From: Eublepharis macularius
Lineage: Eukaryota; Chordata; Lepidosauria; Squamata; Eublepharidae
Length of the DNA: 64,000 bases
Reading direction: 5' to 3'
Assembly: GCF_028583425.1 (NCBI RefSeq)
Contig: NC_072795.1
Location: forward strand, 73,236,001-73,300,000
Position numbers and translations under genes: made by a program. This document shows, piece by piece, positions 45,872 through 56,853 of the stretch. The stretch's first letter is position 1, and each line of letters opens with the position of its first letter. The notes under the pieces were generated by a model. That model did not search any database. It was not told the origin of the DNA and saw nothing but the letters and a program-made list of their open reading frames with translations.

Positions 45872-45962
45872 AGCCGGGCCCCCGGGGGTCGCGGCTGCGC
45901 CGCTCCCCCCGACGCCCCCCGCCCCGCCTCCGGCGGGCCGGGGGCCCCCGGGGGTCGCGGCT
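45872..45962. repeat. GC-rich block with a duplicated motif
   Basis: The 20-base string GGCCCCCGGGGGTCGCGGCT appears twice (as GGGCCCCCGGGGGTC at about 45876 and 45940) around a CG-rich core (CGCCCCGCCTCCGGCG). It is strikingly GC-rich against AT-rich flanks and is rich in CpG. Confidence 0.7.
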
Positions 45963-46075
45963 CACAAAAGCTCATACCCTACCAAAAATTTTGTTTGTCT
46001 TATATGTGCTACTGGACTCTTGTTCTTTTCTACTGGTATAGACAGAATAACATGGTTACCCATTTTGATCTATCT
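45963..46075. repeat. Dispersed repeat end, same family as 52255-52460
   Basis: CAAAAGCTCATACC, then GCTACTGGACTCTTG, then TACTGGTATAGACAGAATAACATGG. The GTGCTACTGGACTCTT core recurs in both arms of the palindrome at 52.3 kb. Confidence 0.6.
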
Positions 46076-48810
46076 CACTTCTCAATCATTAAGCCCTGAA
46101 AAGCAGATAGGGAGGCAATCATATTCATTATATTAAATATATTGAAGAACAGAAGGGTTACCGGTTTAGATATTTATTAATTCCAAATATGTTCCAACGA
46201 TTTGCCTTTCCATGATGTACCTACACCACTATATTCTGGATAACTGGATCCATAAACCATATGGTGGGTCCCCCATGGCTTTAGAGAAGTAGTGGTTTTC
46301 TGACATTGTACCGAAGAGGAATCATTTCCTAACCTACTCATCTTCTGATGAATTTATGCAGGTTTGCTTTGAAAACCCAGAATAGGAGTCTTGCACAGTT
46401 CTATTCAATTAATGGCTTAGTCATGCATATTTTATGTTACTCAAGAATGTTGTATTAATGTGAGAGTCTGGCTCTGACCCAGGTTGCATCTCTCCATGAT
46501 TGAAATTGTAGCGTCTGTTTTTAATTTTACAATTCAGCCAGTTTATTTTAAAAAACACAAAGTCATGTATGTGAATATGATTCCACTTTCAATTTAAAAA
46601 ATCTCAATGTGTTATTTGTAAATCCCATTAGCATCTCTCCTGTAAACACAACCCATTCGGCATCTTGATGTCGGCATTATTGAGAATACCGTTAATCATT
46701 TATTTAGATAACTTTATGGGAAACAGAGGGATTGCCAGCAATGTGTCAGATTTCTGGCTGTTCTGCTCACAGAACTGAAATGAGTCATACAACTGGAAAA
46801 TTAGGCAAGCGTCGGTAGGTGTTAGCAGGTGAGGATACAGAAAGATACAGCATCCTTATTACAGTGTTTGTAAACCTAACATGTCCACTGTAAAAGATCT
46901 ACCATCCTCAAAGGAAAAGGGAGGGAGGAGCTGTAGAAGGAGATGCTGAACAACAGCAATAATGTAGATACCCTGGGGTGGTACTGGTGACTGCCAGGTC
47001 TTAAAATCAACAGACAGACACAGCATCTAATACTTGGATGCAATGCAGAGCAATATGCTTTTACTCAGTCGGGCTCCAAAAGATAATTCTCCAACTTTTG
47101 AGGAGGACTATTTTGCCCCTAACCATTATGCTGATCAATAATCAATTAACACTAACCTTGCTACCACTGAAAGTTAGCAGGATTTATAGCCAATCATTCA
47201 AACATATATCCCCCTCCTATTACAGCCTTGTAAAAAGAAATATTAAATAGGTAGATTATCAGAAAGCAAAAATTAGTTAACCTTCATGATAAAAATTTCC
47301 TATTGAACTTTATCCAGGGCATTTGTCCTTTTCTTCCAATTCTGCATTATATTTCTTGTAGTACTAAGGGCTATCAACTAATGTTTCATTTTGTTCAGTA
47401 TTGATTTCTAAAGCAAAGTCATTGATCTAAAATAATGTGAAAAAGTGGGAAAGTGTGCTGAATCATTTGGTTTTAAAACTGGGAAACTTTTAGGCCACAC
47501 CTGGATAGCATTTTAGTTGGGCTTAAAAACACAAGTATCCAATAGGAACATTGTTAAGCAGCCTCCAGAAAATGCAGGTTAGTATAAAGATTGTCATTGG
47601 TGCATATTTGAAATTAGTATGCATTAATGTACTTAGGGTTCCCATTTTCCAAATGGGACCTGAAGATCTCCCAGGATTACAACAGATCTCCACACTACAA
47701 AGAACAGTTTCCCTGGAGAAAATGGTTGCTTTGGAAGGTGAACTCTGTGGCATTATACCTTCCCCAAATACTTCCCTTCCCAGACTCAACACCCAAATCT
47801 CCAGAAATTCCGCAACCCAGAGTTGGCAACAGTAACTGCACTCATGATGCTGCCTAGTCTCATACTCTCCTCCTGCTGTACCCTCATTCCTCTTGCTCTC
47901 TGCAAATCCATTTTTGGAGCTAGCCGTGCTTAGCATTATATTATCATCAATCGTTTTACCAACCACAGTTGGTTCAAATCAGTTTGTGCACCAGATTTCA
48001 TCCATATTTGAAAGTGATTGTTTGGAACTAACCATGATTAGTTGGTGCTCACTTAACACTAAACATAGTTAGCTATAAAATTGAAAGGGGAAAGGGAATT
48101 TATCGGAGGAGCCCATTAGATGCTTCCAATCTCCTAACTGTTGCTGTTACCGCACAGTTCTATAGAATCATAAGAGTCATCTCTTTAAATTGTTTTCTTT
48201 ACATTGCTTGGCTGGTTTGCAGATTTTTGCACCAAGGCATGTTTGTCCATAGGTTTATGATATAGTATGCCAGAATTAGACATCAAGAAGGAGCAAGGTA
48301 CCATTGGCCTAAGGATAAAGAGAGACGCAATTAGTGGCACTCACCTACGTTCTTCTCCTAAGTGTTTTCAGTAATAGTGGGGAATGTTTTAGTTAAGAAT
48401 TAAGAGAGGCTTGGCTGGGTGCATCATCCAATTTTCTTTCTCTATTAGCTGGAAAAGGCACGTTTAGGCAAATTGCAAAACAGCACCAACATCTGGGAAA
48501 AAACACAAGAAATTATCTTTCTACTAGTTTCAGGGTCAATTTTTACTGAGCCCTAACTCTAATTAAGCCCTAGGGTTTTTAATTGAATCACTTCAAAGGG
48601 ATTTGATTGCAACACTGCATAATTTGGGAGATGAAGATATCCAATGTCCTCAGCACTGAACTGGACTGATGTGTCCCAAATGGCATAAAAGAAATGAAGA
48701 TAATTAAAAGATTTTGAAACACAAAAAGAAGCTAAGGGAACTGGGGCTTAGAGAAATACATGGATGGAACACCTGACAGCAGTTTGCAAAAAGCTGCCCC
48801 TGTCCAAAAA
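46076..48810. other. Interval without a gene; holds one dispersed repeat copy
   Basis: No coding domain is seen. At 47640-47835 lies a minus-strand copy of the repeat seen at 25920-26440 (GTTGCCAACTCTGGGTTGCG ... GGTATAATGCCACAGAG when read on minus). Confidence 0.5.
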
Positions 48811-49072
48811 TAACAACAACAACAACATTCGATTTATATACCGCCCTTCAGGATGACTTACCCACTCAGAGTGGTTTACAAAGTATGCTACTATTATCCC
48901 CACAACAAAACACCATGTGAGGTGGGTGGAGCTGAGAGAGTTCCAGAGAGCCATGATGACTAGCCCAAGGTCACCCAGCTGGCTTCAAGTGGAGGAGTGA
49001 GGAATCAAACCCGGTTCTCCAGATTAGAGTCCTGCGCTCTTAACCACTACACCAAACTGGCTCTCACTTTGG
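48811..49072 (-). mobile_element. tRNA-derived SINE, well preserved
   Basis: On the minus strand the head reads AGCCAGTTTGGTGTAGTGG, holding a pol III A box (TGGTGTAGTGGTTAAGAGC, about 49057-49036). It continues to a B box GGTTTGATTCC (49011-49001). A body then ends in a 'GGGCGGTATATAAATCG' tail and (GTT)n. It would be transcribed by RNA polymerase III and copied by a LINE partner. Such SINEs are frequent in squamates. Confidence 0.8.
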
Positions 49073-50060
49073 TGTATCCCAGCAATCCCAGCAATCATTG
49101 ACCAAGACCTGGGTGAAGAAAGAAAAGATTCAGTTGTAGTAGATATAATACAATGTATTCCTTGATTATATAGGGGTCAGCCAACGTAGCAAGTTTCCCA
49201 TAGCTAATACTGTGCCAGGGCAAATCTGATTAACATGTAACCTGATACATGTCACAGCAATTCCACCAAACTAGAAAATTTTCATAATCCTTAGAAGTGA
49301 AAGTTGCTACACTAACAGAACAATAATCCCAATCCACAAAAATCAAAGGGGAAAAAAACTATTTTGAGCCTTACTTGTAACTCTCCTGACCGAAGACACA
49401 GGTTTGGGCTGCTTGGCAGTCCTGGAAACTCCTCCAAATATTCTATGGTTTTTTCTATTTTGAGTACTTTCAAGTCTTGACTAGGGTAGCTTCATTACAA
49501 CAGTACTCTGGTGCTTCTCGGTTATCACACTTTTTTCACATTATTTTTCCTAAGAAACCGATCACATTTATTCCCTCCAATATGATAGAGCACAAAGCTG
49601 TCTCCTCCCAGCCAATCATTGAAGCCGCAGGGTACTTGAAACTGTGTGGGGGGGGTCGTGTTCAGAGTGAAAGGAAGCTTGATCACCAGCATTACACCAT
49701 GCCCCTGCCCTATTTTTAACTCCAAGAAAAGTCCAATGATGCAAGAGGAAGTCTTTGTAATGGACTGCTTAGAAACGTGTAGCTTGGCACCAAGCGGCAG
49801 TGGAAAAGGGGATTGCACAGTCGAATGAACAAATAAATAGCATAATTCTTCTATGAGGCATGTATGTCCTAAAGCAATAAGCAAACACATAGTTTGAGGC
49901 AAGCAGCAATGAGTTTCCATGAGACACAGGTAAGGAAAGTAGGGGGGGACGCAGTGGACATATGCACTTACATTCTTTCTTGGTGGTGGGACAGAGATGC
50001 ACTTAGAGATGGAAGGGATGGAGTTAATAACTAACTGAAGGTGAATTTGATTGACAGGCT
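49073..50060. other. Interval without a recognised gene
   Basis: Short frames only. No domain or repeat is recognised. Confidence 0.4.

Positions 50061-50112
<52 letters not shown>
50061..50112. repeat. (CT)n microsatellite, about 26 copies
   Basis: A pure dinucleotide run within non-coding sequence. Confidence 0.97.
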
Positions 50113-50116
<4 letters not shown>

Positions 50117-50511
50117 TGGCTAGTCAGAATCAGCTTCAGAATGACGGTGCTGACAGGATTTTCAGTTCAGTTGAGAGAGTAGAGTGTGTGAGACAGACTG
50201 ACAAGGAGAGTCAGACAGGTATCCCTCTGAAGTGAGGAGAAAGAAAATATTTGCCTTAACTGTAACAACATTGTTTTATAAAAGAAGACTTACAATTAAT
50301 AATTCCCAGTAGCAAAGCCAGCACAGTTGAAACCTGTTTACACAGGCAACATAGAACTGGGAATGTGTTTTTGGTAGAGTGAATGGGTAATAAGTGGAGA
50401 CTCCCATTCAAGTCAATAGAGTTATATCTTCTTAAGTGAAGATTAATTCCTGCCCAGTATCTAGAAGAGGGTTTAGTTCTAAGGAGGACCCCGGGTCTGT
50501 TGTATAAGGAA

Positions 50512-50715
50512 AACAGTGGCCGTTTCCACACTACTCACCTTCAATTGGAATGCCATGGAACGTTGTGAACAAAACCCAGAAGATAGCGTTTTCTCGCGTG
50601 AGTTTTGCACAATGTCGCACAAAACCCGTGCGAGAAAACGCTATCTTCCACATTTTTTTCGAAACATTCCACGGTGTTTCACTTGAAAGTGAGTAGTGTG
50701 GAAATGGCCAGTGTT
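50512..50715. mobile_element. Palindromic MITE, about 200 bp
   Basis: The outer arms TGGCCGTTTCCACACTACTC and the complement of GAGTAGTGTGGAAATGGCCA, plus an inner inverted pair GATAGCGTTTTCTCGCG / CG(A)GAGAAAACGCTATC, make an almost full-length hairpin. The CAGTGGCC / GGCCAGTG ends suggest a hAT-like origin. A target duplication was not clear. Confidence 0.7.
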
Positions 50716-52254
50716 GAGCTAACGTCAGGACACCTGAGTAGTAAAGGGAAATCTGTGAAGAAATATTGTTGCTTTAACCAAAGTATTAAATAAAACACCT
50801 CTCACTCCTAAGGATTTTAACACTGAAACTAAGCTGCAAGAAAACTTTTTTGTCTTTTATTTTTGAAGTGTTCTGTTCTACCAACCTATTTTACCTCAGC
50901 AATTTCATCCCCTGACTGACCATATTCCATCCCTGCCTGTTTGATAAAGTTATTGTTTCTTTTGAGAGTTGTTGTTCAGCCTCCAGTGCCATTTCATGCA
51001 AAGTTATATAACTGCTTATCAGGGTGGGACAATAAGAACTTTCAACCATAAACAGCGACACACTACTTGAGGCTGCTCAACCACAGCAAGCAAACTTGGA
51101 TTTTGATCGGAAAATCTGCCTCAGCGTAGGGGAGTACCAACCATAATAGTAGGAGTTTTCTCTAAACATGCTGGTGCACAGGGAAAAAATCACCCATGGT
51201 ATTTCAGTCCACCCATAAGGAGCATGATAGATATGAATACAGAGGTCTCAAGGCATGCAACTAATTCACTTCACCTATGGATCATTTGGCATAGGCAAGA
51301 CCAAGGTCTTTTCAAGTCTCCAAACGGCTTCCCAGACTCTTTTGCATTCTACATGAAGAAAGGCTGCAACTGATGCAGAATCAACCTTTTTCCGGCTTTT
51401 CTGCAGCTTTTCTGCTTGCAAATGTACCCCAATATGTTTCTTCCAGCAAAGTCAAACCTGGGCTTTTTTGAAGTGCAGGATGCTTTTTTCAGAGTGAAAC
51501 ATGACCCTCGCCTTTCCTTTATTCCCCTACATCCTGATTGGTTGAACAGCAACCAATCAAGTTTTTTTCCTGAATTTTTTTTTAAAAATTAAATGGCAAG
51601 GTTGTAACATTGGTGCCATTTAAAAAGGAAATAAATCCTTTGCAAGTTTCCTCAACAATCAGCTGAGGACACTGAGGAGTCCACAGCCATCGACTGAGGA
51701 AACTGATGAGTCCTCAAAACCTGCAGCAACATTGGGGCATTTTTCTAGTGCAGAAATAAATAGCAGGCACCGGTTCAACTCCTCAAAGTGTAGAATTAAA
51801 GAATCAAAGTGATATGGGGCCCAAACTGATGAATAAAGGAGATCCATTCCTCATGGGCTGAACAGGTAGAAAGCCTGATGTAAAGTTCACTATGCAGAAG
51901 AGGCCTAAGTGTCCACCTTTCACTCATGGTTAACATCTTGGGAGAAAGTGTTGGCCAGCACCTTTTCCTGCCTATAGTGCTGTAAAGGTGAAGAGACACT
52001 GTCTCTCTCATTCACCATCAACAGCAGCAGTTGGAAAACAGTAGTGCCAGTGAAGAAAAGAACATTACCTCCCTACCCAACCCTCACCTCTCTGCTAAAC
52101 ACATCCCTGATATGCTGGCAGAAGGGTCACGCCATCTCCAGTAAGAGGCTGAGTTTGATTAACTGTTTGAGATGGCAAAAGCTCCCTTTTTACCAGGCCA
52201 GCTGACTCATCCATCATCAACCATTGTGGCCAGTGGACCCTTTCTGTGTACCTT
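50716..52254. other. Interval without a recognised gene
   Basis: No domain, repeat or RNA gene is recognised. Confidence 0.4.
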
Positions 52255-52460
52255 TACACAAAAATCCAGAGGAGTTCACCATGTTAGTCTGTAGTAGCAA
52301 AACAGCAAAGAGTCCAGTAGCACCTTTAAGACTAACCAACTTTCGAGAATCACAGTTCTCTTCATCAGATGCATCTGACAAAGAGAACTGTGGTTCTCGA
52401 AAGCTTATATGCTGCAGTAAAGTTGGTTAGTCTTAAAGGTGCTACTGGACTCTTCACTAT
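52255..52460. repeat. Palindromic dispersed repeat
   Basis: Arms AAGAGTCCAGTAGCACCTTT...TTAGTCTTAAAGGTGCTACTGGACTCTT lie around a centre rich in CATCAGATGCATCTGA. Each half also has AGAGAACTGTG...TCTCGAAAG. It looks like two inverted copies of one short element, one half running on into GTAGTAGCAAAACAGC. Confidence 0.75.
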
Positions 52461-54477
52461 TTTACACACAAAAACACTTTTACACACAGAAATGGACCCT
52501 TTCTGTGTGCTTTTCCACACAGAAAAGAGGTGCTGGTAGTGTCTCTCTGTGCCATGAGGCATTAGCAGTGAGTGGGGAGGGAGGGGTTTCTCCTCCCTGC
52601 AAATCAACAAAGAATTGTGCTATGCAAATGAGGGTGAAATTTGGAAATAAATTACTGGTTTTTAAAATGGAGAGAGCCACAGTTATGGCTGAGGCATTGG
52701 ACTAAGTGTTCCATTCGGTGGCCTTCTGTAGGTGTGCTTGCTTGGGATTTTTGCCAATTTGCCCATTTTACAGTGACTGTAAAAGTCCTGCTAAAGATAG
52801 AGGAGCATCAAGAGGGGCTTTATATCCACCCCAAATATCGTGGTTATTTGGAGTTCTTGCTGATTGACAATGTTAAACCTGCATTGAATGCAGGAAAATA
52901 TCTCCTGCTGCTCAGATAGTTGCCTTCTCAGATCAGTTTTCCACTTGGATGGCCAATCTGGTTGCAATGAATGAGCACTGAGACTACCTCTGAGCTTAGT
53001 TCAATTCCTTCTGTCTTTCTTTCAACTTTTCATTAACTTTTTTTTTAATCAGAATGGGAGACCAGGCCTACCAATCTTTCAACTCTATCGGTCAAGAAGG
53101 GGGTGGTGGAGAACAACACATCAGGCACCCCCAAAGCTGTCTCAGACACTCATGCAAACATTTCTTTGTCTGCCGCACACAATGGTGGGGGATTGCATAT
53201 TTCTGGTCAACGCAGGTGCAAAACATTTTGGCCCTGGTCGGTGCTCACATGATTCCTGATTGTCAGATGCTAAGCATCATGGTATGTAAATTAAGGGGAA
53301 ATTTGGCTGAAATGAATAATTAGAAAGTTTTTAGTGGACCAACAGGTGATCACAGGCAATGGGGTATTGGAGGTACATGCCACTCTGTCTCTGGCAGACC
53401 CACACATGCTAGCAAGTCTGTGACTGAGTGGAGAATGGCAGGAATGAGAAAATGGATGCCCTTATTTGGCACAGAATGTTGAGCATCAAATGTTAGTTGA
53501 TATTGTGCCTCATCATAAGAAAGACGCACACATAGGAACTTTTCTGTCCTCTTAAAGGGACCTCAACAACAACAAAAAGGCAGGATTTATTTTCCAGATG
53601 TCAAGGCTATGACAAGCCAGTGGTGCTGCTTTCATGCTTGGGTATCAGCCCACTGCTAATGGTTTGCTTACAGTTTCCCATCATAGTGGTAAGTGAAACA
53701 GTGAGCATGCACTGCTGACACTCATCTACTTTGGGGTCTCTTAACACTGACCCCCCCCCCTTGTTTGTTTGTGTTGGAAACTTGGTGAGTTCGTGGTTCA
53801 GAGGGAGGACTGAATTCTGTGCAATTTTGGTGCCACTGACTGCAAAAACAGCTGCCCTAGCACCTCAAGTTGGTCACTTCTCCCATTCCCCATTGAAAAG
53901 AACAGCCACAAAAATCATGAAAACTAACAAATTTCCAGTCCAAATGGGCAGCACCCCACCATAAAACTAATCTATACCAATAAACATTTCACCCAACAAC
54001 CTTGAATTTGAAAACATCATGAACATTTTCAAAATGTGCACACCTAATCCCTATAAAGTCATGCTTTCTTGTCTCTGCAATTAGAGATATTCTGTTGCTT
54101 TCTGTAGGCTTCCCCAGCCTGCTCCAAGACAGGGTCACTTGTCTGTGATTACTGTTTACTTCCCTGAGAAACTTCTGCATAACCCCCGGGTTCCTGGAAC
54201 ACTGAAATGCACAAATCCAGATGACTACCGAAATGTTCCTTGACCTATGTTTGTGTGGGCATAAAATTTAAAAAAAAAAGACACAGATTTCCTGAGCAAG
54301 GAAGTATCCCTGAGGCAAAGAAGTGCTGAAGGGCTAGTGACTGTGGTGGTGCTGATTTGATTGCCAGAACAAATAACACATTTGAACAAATATCTTCTAA
54401 ATGGGAAAGGCTGCAAATGCAGTGAAATAAAATGACCGGGAGGACACTATTGGACACAAGCAGAAAAACACAATGCA
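52461..54477. other. Interval without a recognised gene
   Basis: Small frames on both strands, none with a domain. A C-run of 9 lies near 53752. Confidence 0.4.
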
Positions 54478-54482
54478 GGATG

Positions 54483-54886
54483 TGTCAGGGTTAGAGTGTA
54501 TGTATGTAACCACAGAGACTCCATATTAATACTTTCAGTATTCTAAGTGCTTTGTTCACAGGTGCCAAGATGTTCCCAGCAGCTATCTCACAGAAGAGGA
54601 TTGTTTTGGCTTCCGCTTTTCCAGCCTTGGGAAACTTTTGCTTTCTCAGCTTCAAAAGGATTGTTTTGAGAACTATGGGGGGAGGTTGGGTCTGCTCGGA
54701 TCTGATACTTTCTACTTCATGCTTTGCCTGTCATTCGTAACAATACACATGTACCAGCCTGGATATTGTATCTGGACCCGTGGACTATAATGAATTTTCT
54801 TCAGTAAACTTTTTAAAACAACGGACTTTTGTCTGATTGCAGAAGGTAGTCTGGAGTAAGGACATTATCTAGCCACAGTTCTGACA
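54483..54886 (+). repeat. 5' LTR of the Gypsy element
   Basis: 404 bases, TGTCAGGG...TTCTGACA. The sequence just inside (TTTTGTTACGAATCAC) is not a conventional TGG-starting tRNA primer site. Confidence 0.93.
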
Positions 54887-55740
54887 TTTTGTTACGAATC
54901 ACATCTTTCCAATGCCTAAGCCGGAGCAGACGGATTCCAAAGCCGTTCCCAACAGGGACCCTTTGTTTGATCCATATGCCTCCCCCGGCTCTCAAGGACT
55001 GGAACCTCAAGGACCTGTTCCAAGGGGGACAGGATCCTCTGTTACTACGATTTATACTCTCGCGCCTAGCAGATCGGATACTCGGCCCATTGCTGCAGCA
55101 GATCCGTTGATATCCTTGCCGACTCCGACGCAGTGGGGTGCGAGGCTGCGGGAAGCGAGAGAAAGAAGGGCAAGTACAGTGTTCATGCAACCCCCGATGG
55201 ACGTCCGGCGGAGTTTAGGAGTATTCGACGAGCATCCCAGTAGCCAACCATGGTCCTACTGGAACAGAGAAGCCGACCAGTCGGAGTGGGAAACGTCCTG
55301 CCGCGATGTATTAAGTTGGGAGTATGCGGAAGTTACCCCGTGGTCGGAGCAACAAGACCTAAGTGAACACTCGTGGATACAATTGCAAAGCAGAACCGTA
55401 GCAAATTGACGCTGGAATCTCAGCGGTTACGGGACTGGCGAAAGGGATCTTAGCAGGAAGGTCCCAAGAAGAACAAGGCACTGGGGCCCAAGGCATGGGA
55501 GAAATACGGTCTTGGCCCGGGGCAGCCTGTGCGGAATCATACACGGAATATGTGGAAACCTCGCAAACCACCGAGGAACCCGTGGTTGGGGGTTCGGAAG
55601 AGAATCAGGAACTGCCAGCAGGCCTGCACCACATCAGTCAGAGCCTGTCTAACTTACAGAAGTATATTCCCAGGATTGAGGCGGGGGCACCTGGCCAACC
55701 GCTCCCAGTAGAGGTTATACCGCAACAACCCGATGAACCA

Positions 55741-55845
55741 GAGGATCCCTGTCCTGAACCAGAGGATCCCTGTCCTGAACCAGAGGATCCCTGTCCTGAG
55801 CCAGAGGATCCCTGTCCTGAACCAGAGGATCCCTGTCCTGATCCA
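55741..55845 (+). repeat. 21-bp x 5 coding tandem repeat in Gag
   Basis: The unit GAGGATCCCTGTCCTGAACCA encodes the heptad EDPCPEP five times in the linker before the capsid part. Near-identity of the units suggests a recent expansion. Confidence 0.95.
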
Positions 55846-56846
55846 CATACAGAGGAAGGAGTGGAAGAGAACGGAGACGGTGGGGGAGTACCTATAGAGG
55901 AACCTCCGACAACCCCGAGAGGTACACTGGAACGTCCTCCGGGGGGAGATCCCACCACCACCACACCGCCAATTTTTCCACCAACAACGTCCCAGGGAGG
56001 GGGGAAACCCTTTCTGCCGAGACTATTAGCTCCGTTACAAAGAGGCACCACTCTCCCCGCTCCCCGCTACCGGGACCGATTGGAAGGGGAACTACTCCTC
56101 AACCGTTACAGACGCCTGTATGCCGACTGGTATGTAGGTCTTTATGATATAGGCGCCCCTGAGTTAAATACACTTCAAGGGCTAGTGGATGCGCTGTGAG
56201 CCCAATATGAAGACCCTTTAGAGAAGACGAGAGCTCGGACAGAATTACAGTCCATTAGGCAAGGCAACATGTCGGCTAGAGACTATGTTACAAAATTCCG
56301 ACAGCTTGCTGCCAAATGCACAAGGTGTGAGGAATCGACCAAAATAATTCTGTTCAAACAAGGCATGAATCCCAGGTTGCTGGATAGAGCCCTCATGCAA
56401 GATAATCCTACCACTTTATTGGGGTGGATTCAGTTAACTTGTGAAGTAGAAAACCGCATGCAAGAAGTGCGCTTAGTTGAACAACAGCAACATGCTGGAC
56501 AAAGGCGCTCCTCAGTACTCGTCAGAGGAGGCAGAGGTGCTGGATATGCTACCAGAGGGGCGAGAGATGCTAGATGGCAACAAGGATTGTGCCTGCAGTG
56601 TGGCCAAAGCGGTCACTTTGCGGCTCAATGTCCGTACCGGCCTGTGCAGAGAACTCCGCTCCAATTAAGGCGTCCAGCCCCCGCCGCTTTCCCGGCGCCA
56701 CCTCGCCCAACCCCAGCTCCTAGGACAACAAGAGGCAGAGGAGCTTCTCGTAGAAATCCTCCCGAAAGAGGGTTAGAGCTAGAAGAAGTTATGGACTATG
56801 ATTCAACAGCTCTAACCGGAGAGGAGAATCCAGAGAGTCCTGCCTT

Positions 56847-56853
56847 GGGAAAC
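56847..56853 (+). promoter_or_regulatory. -1 ribosomal frameshift heptamer G GGA AAC
   Basis: GGGAAAC is in the slippery register relative to Gag (codons GGA at 56848 and AAC at 56851), six codons before the Gag stop. The -1 frame is open from here to the protease DSG. The same heptamer is used by PEG10 and sushi-type elements for Gag-Pol synthesis. Confidence 0.8.

Noticed and set aside
45427..46099. Long open frames (180-220 codons) of Asp-Lys, Arg-Gln, Leu-Ser or Leu-Cys repeats
   Set aside because: They are read through pure (CCCCCA)n and (GACAAA)n arrays in several frames on both strands, with no start context or domain.
48990..49070. tRNA-like sequence with A and B boxes
   Set aside because: It lies at the head of a SINE with the expected body and tail and has no cloverleaf. 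It is not a tRNA gene.
53042..53330. Small plus-strand frame of 89 codons
   Set aside because: It has no domain, no homologous motif and no gene context. It is most likely chance.
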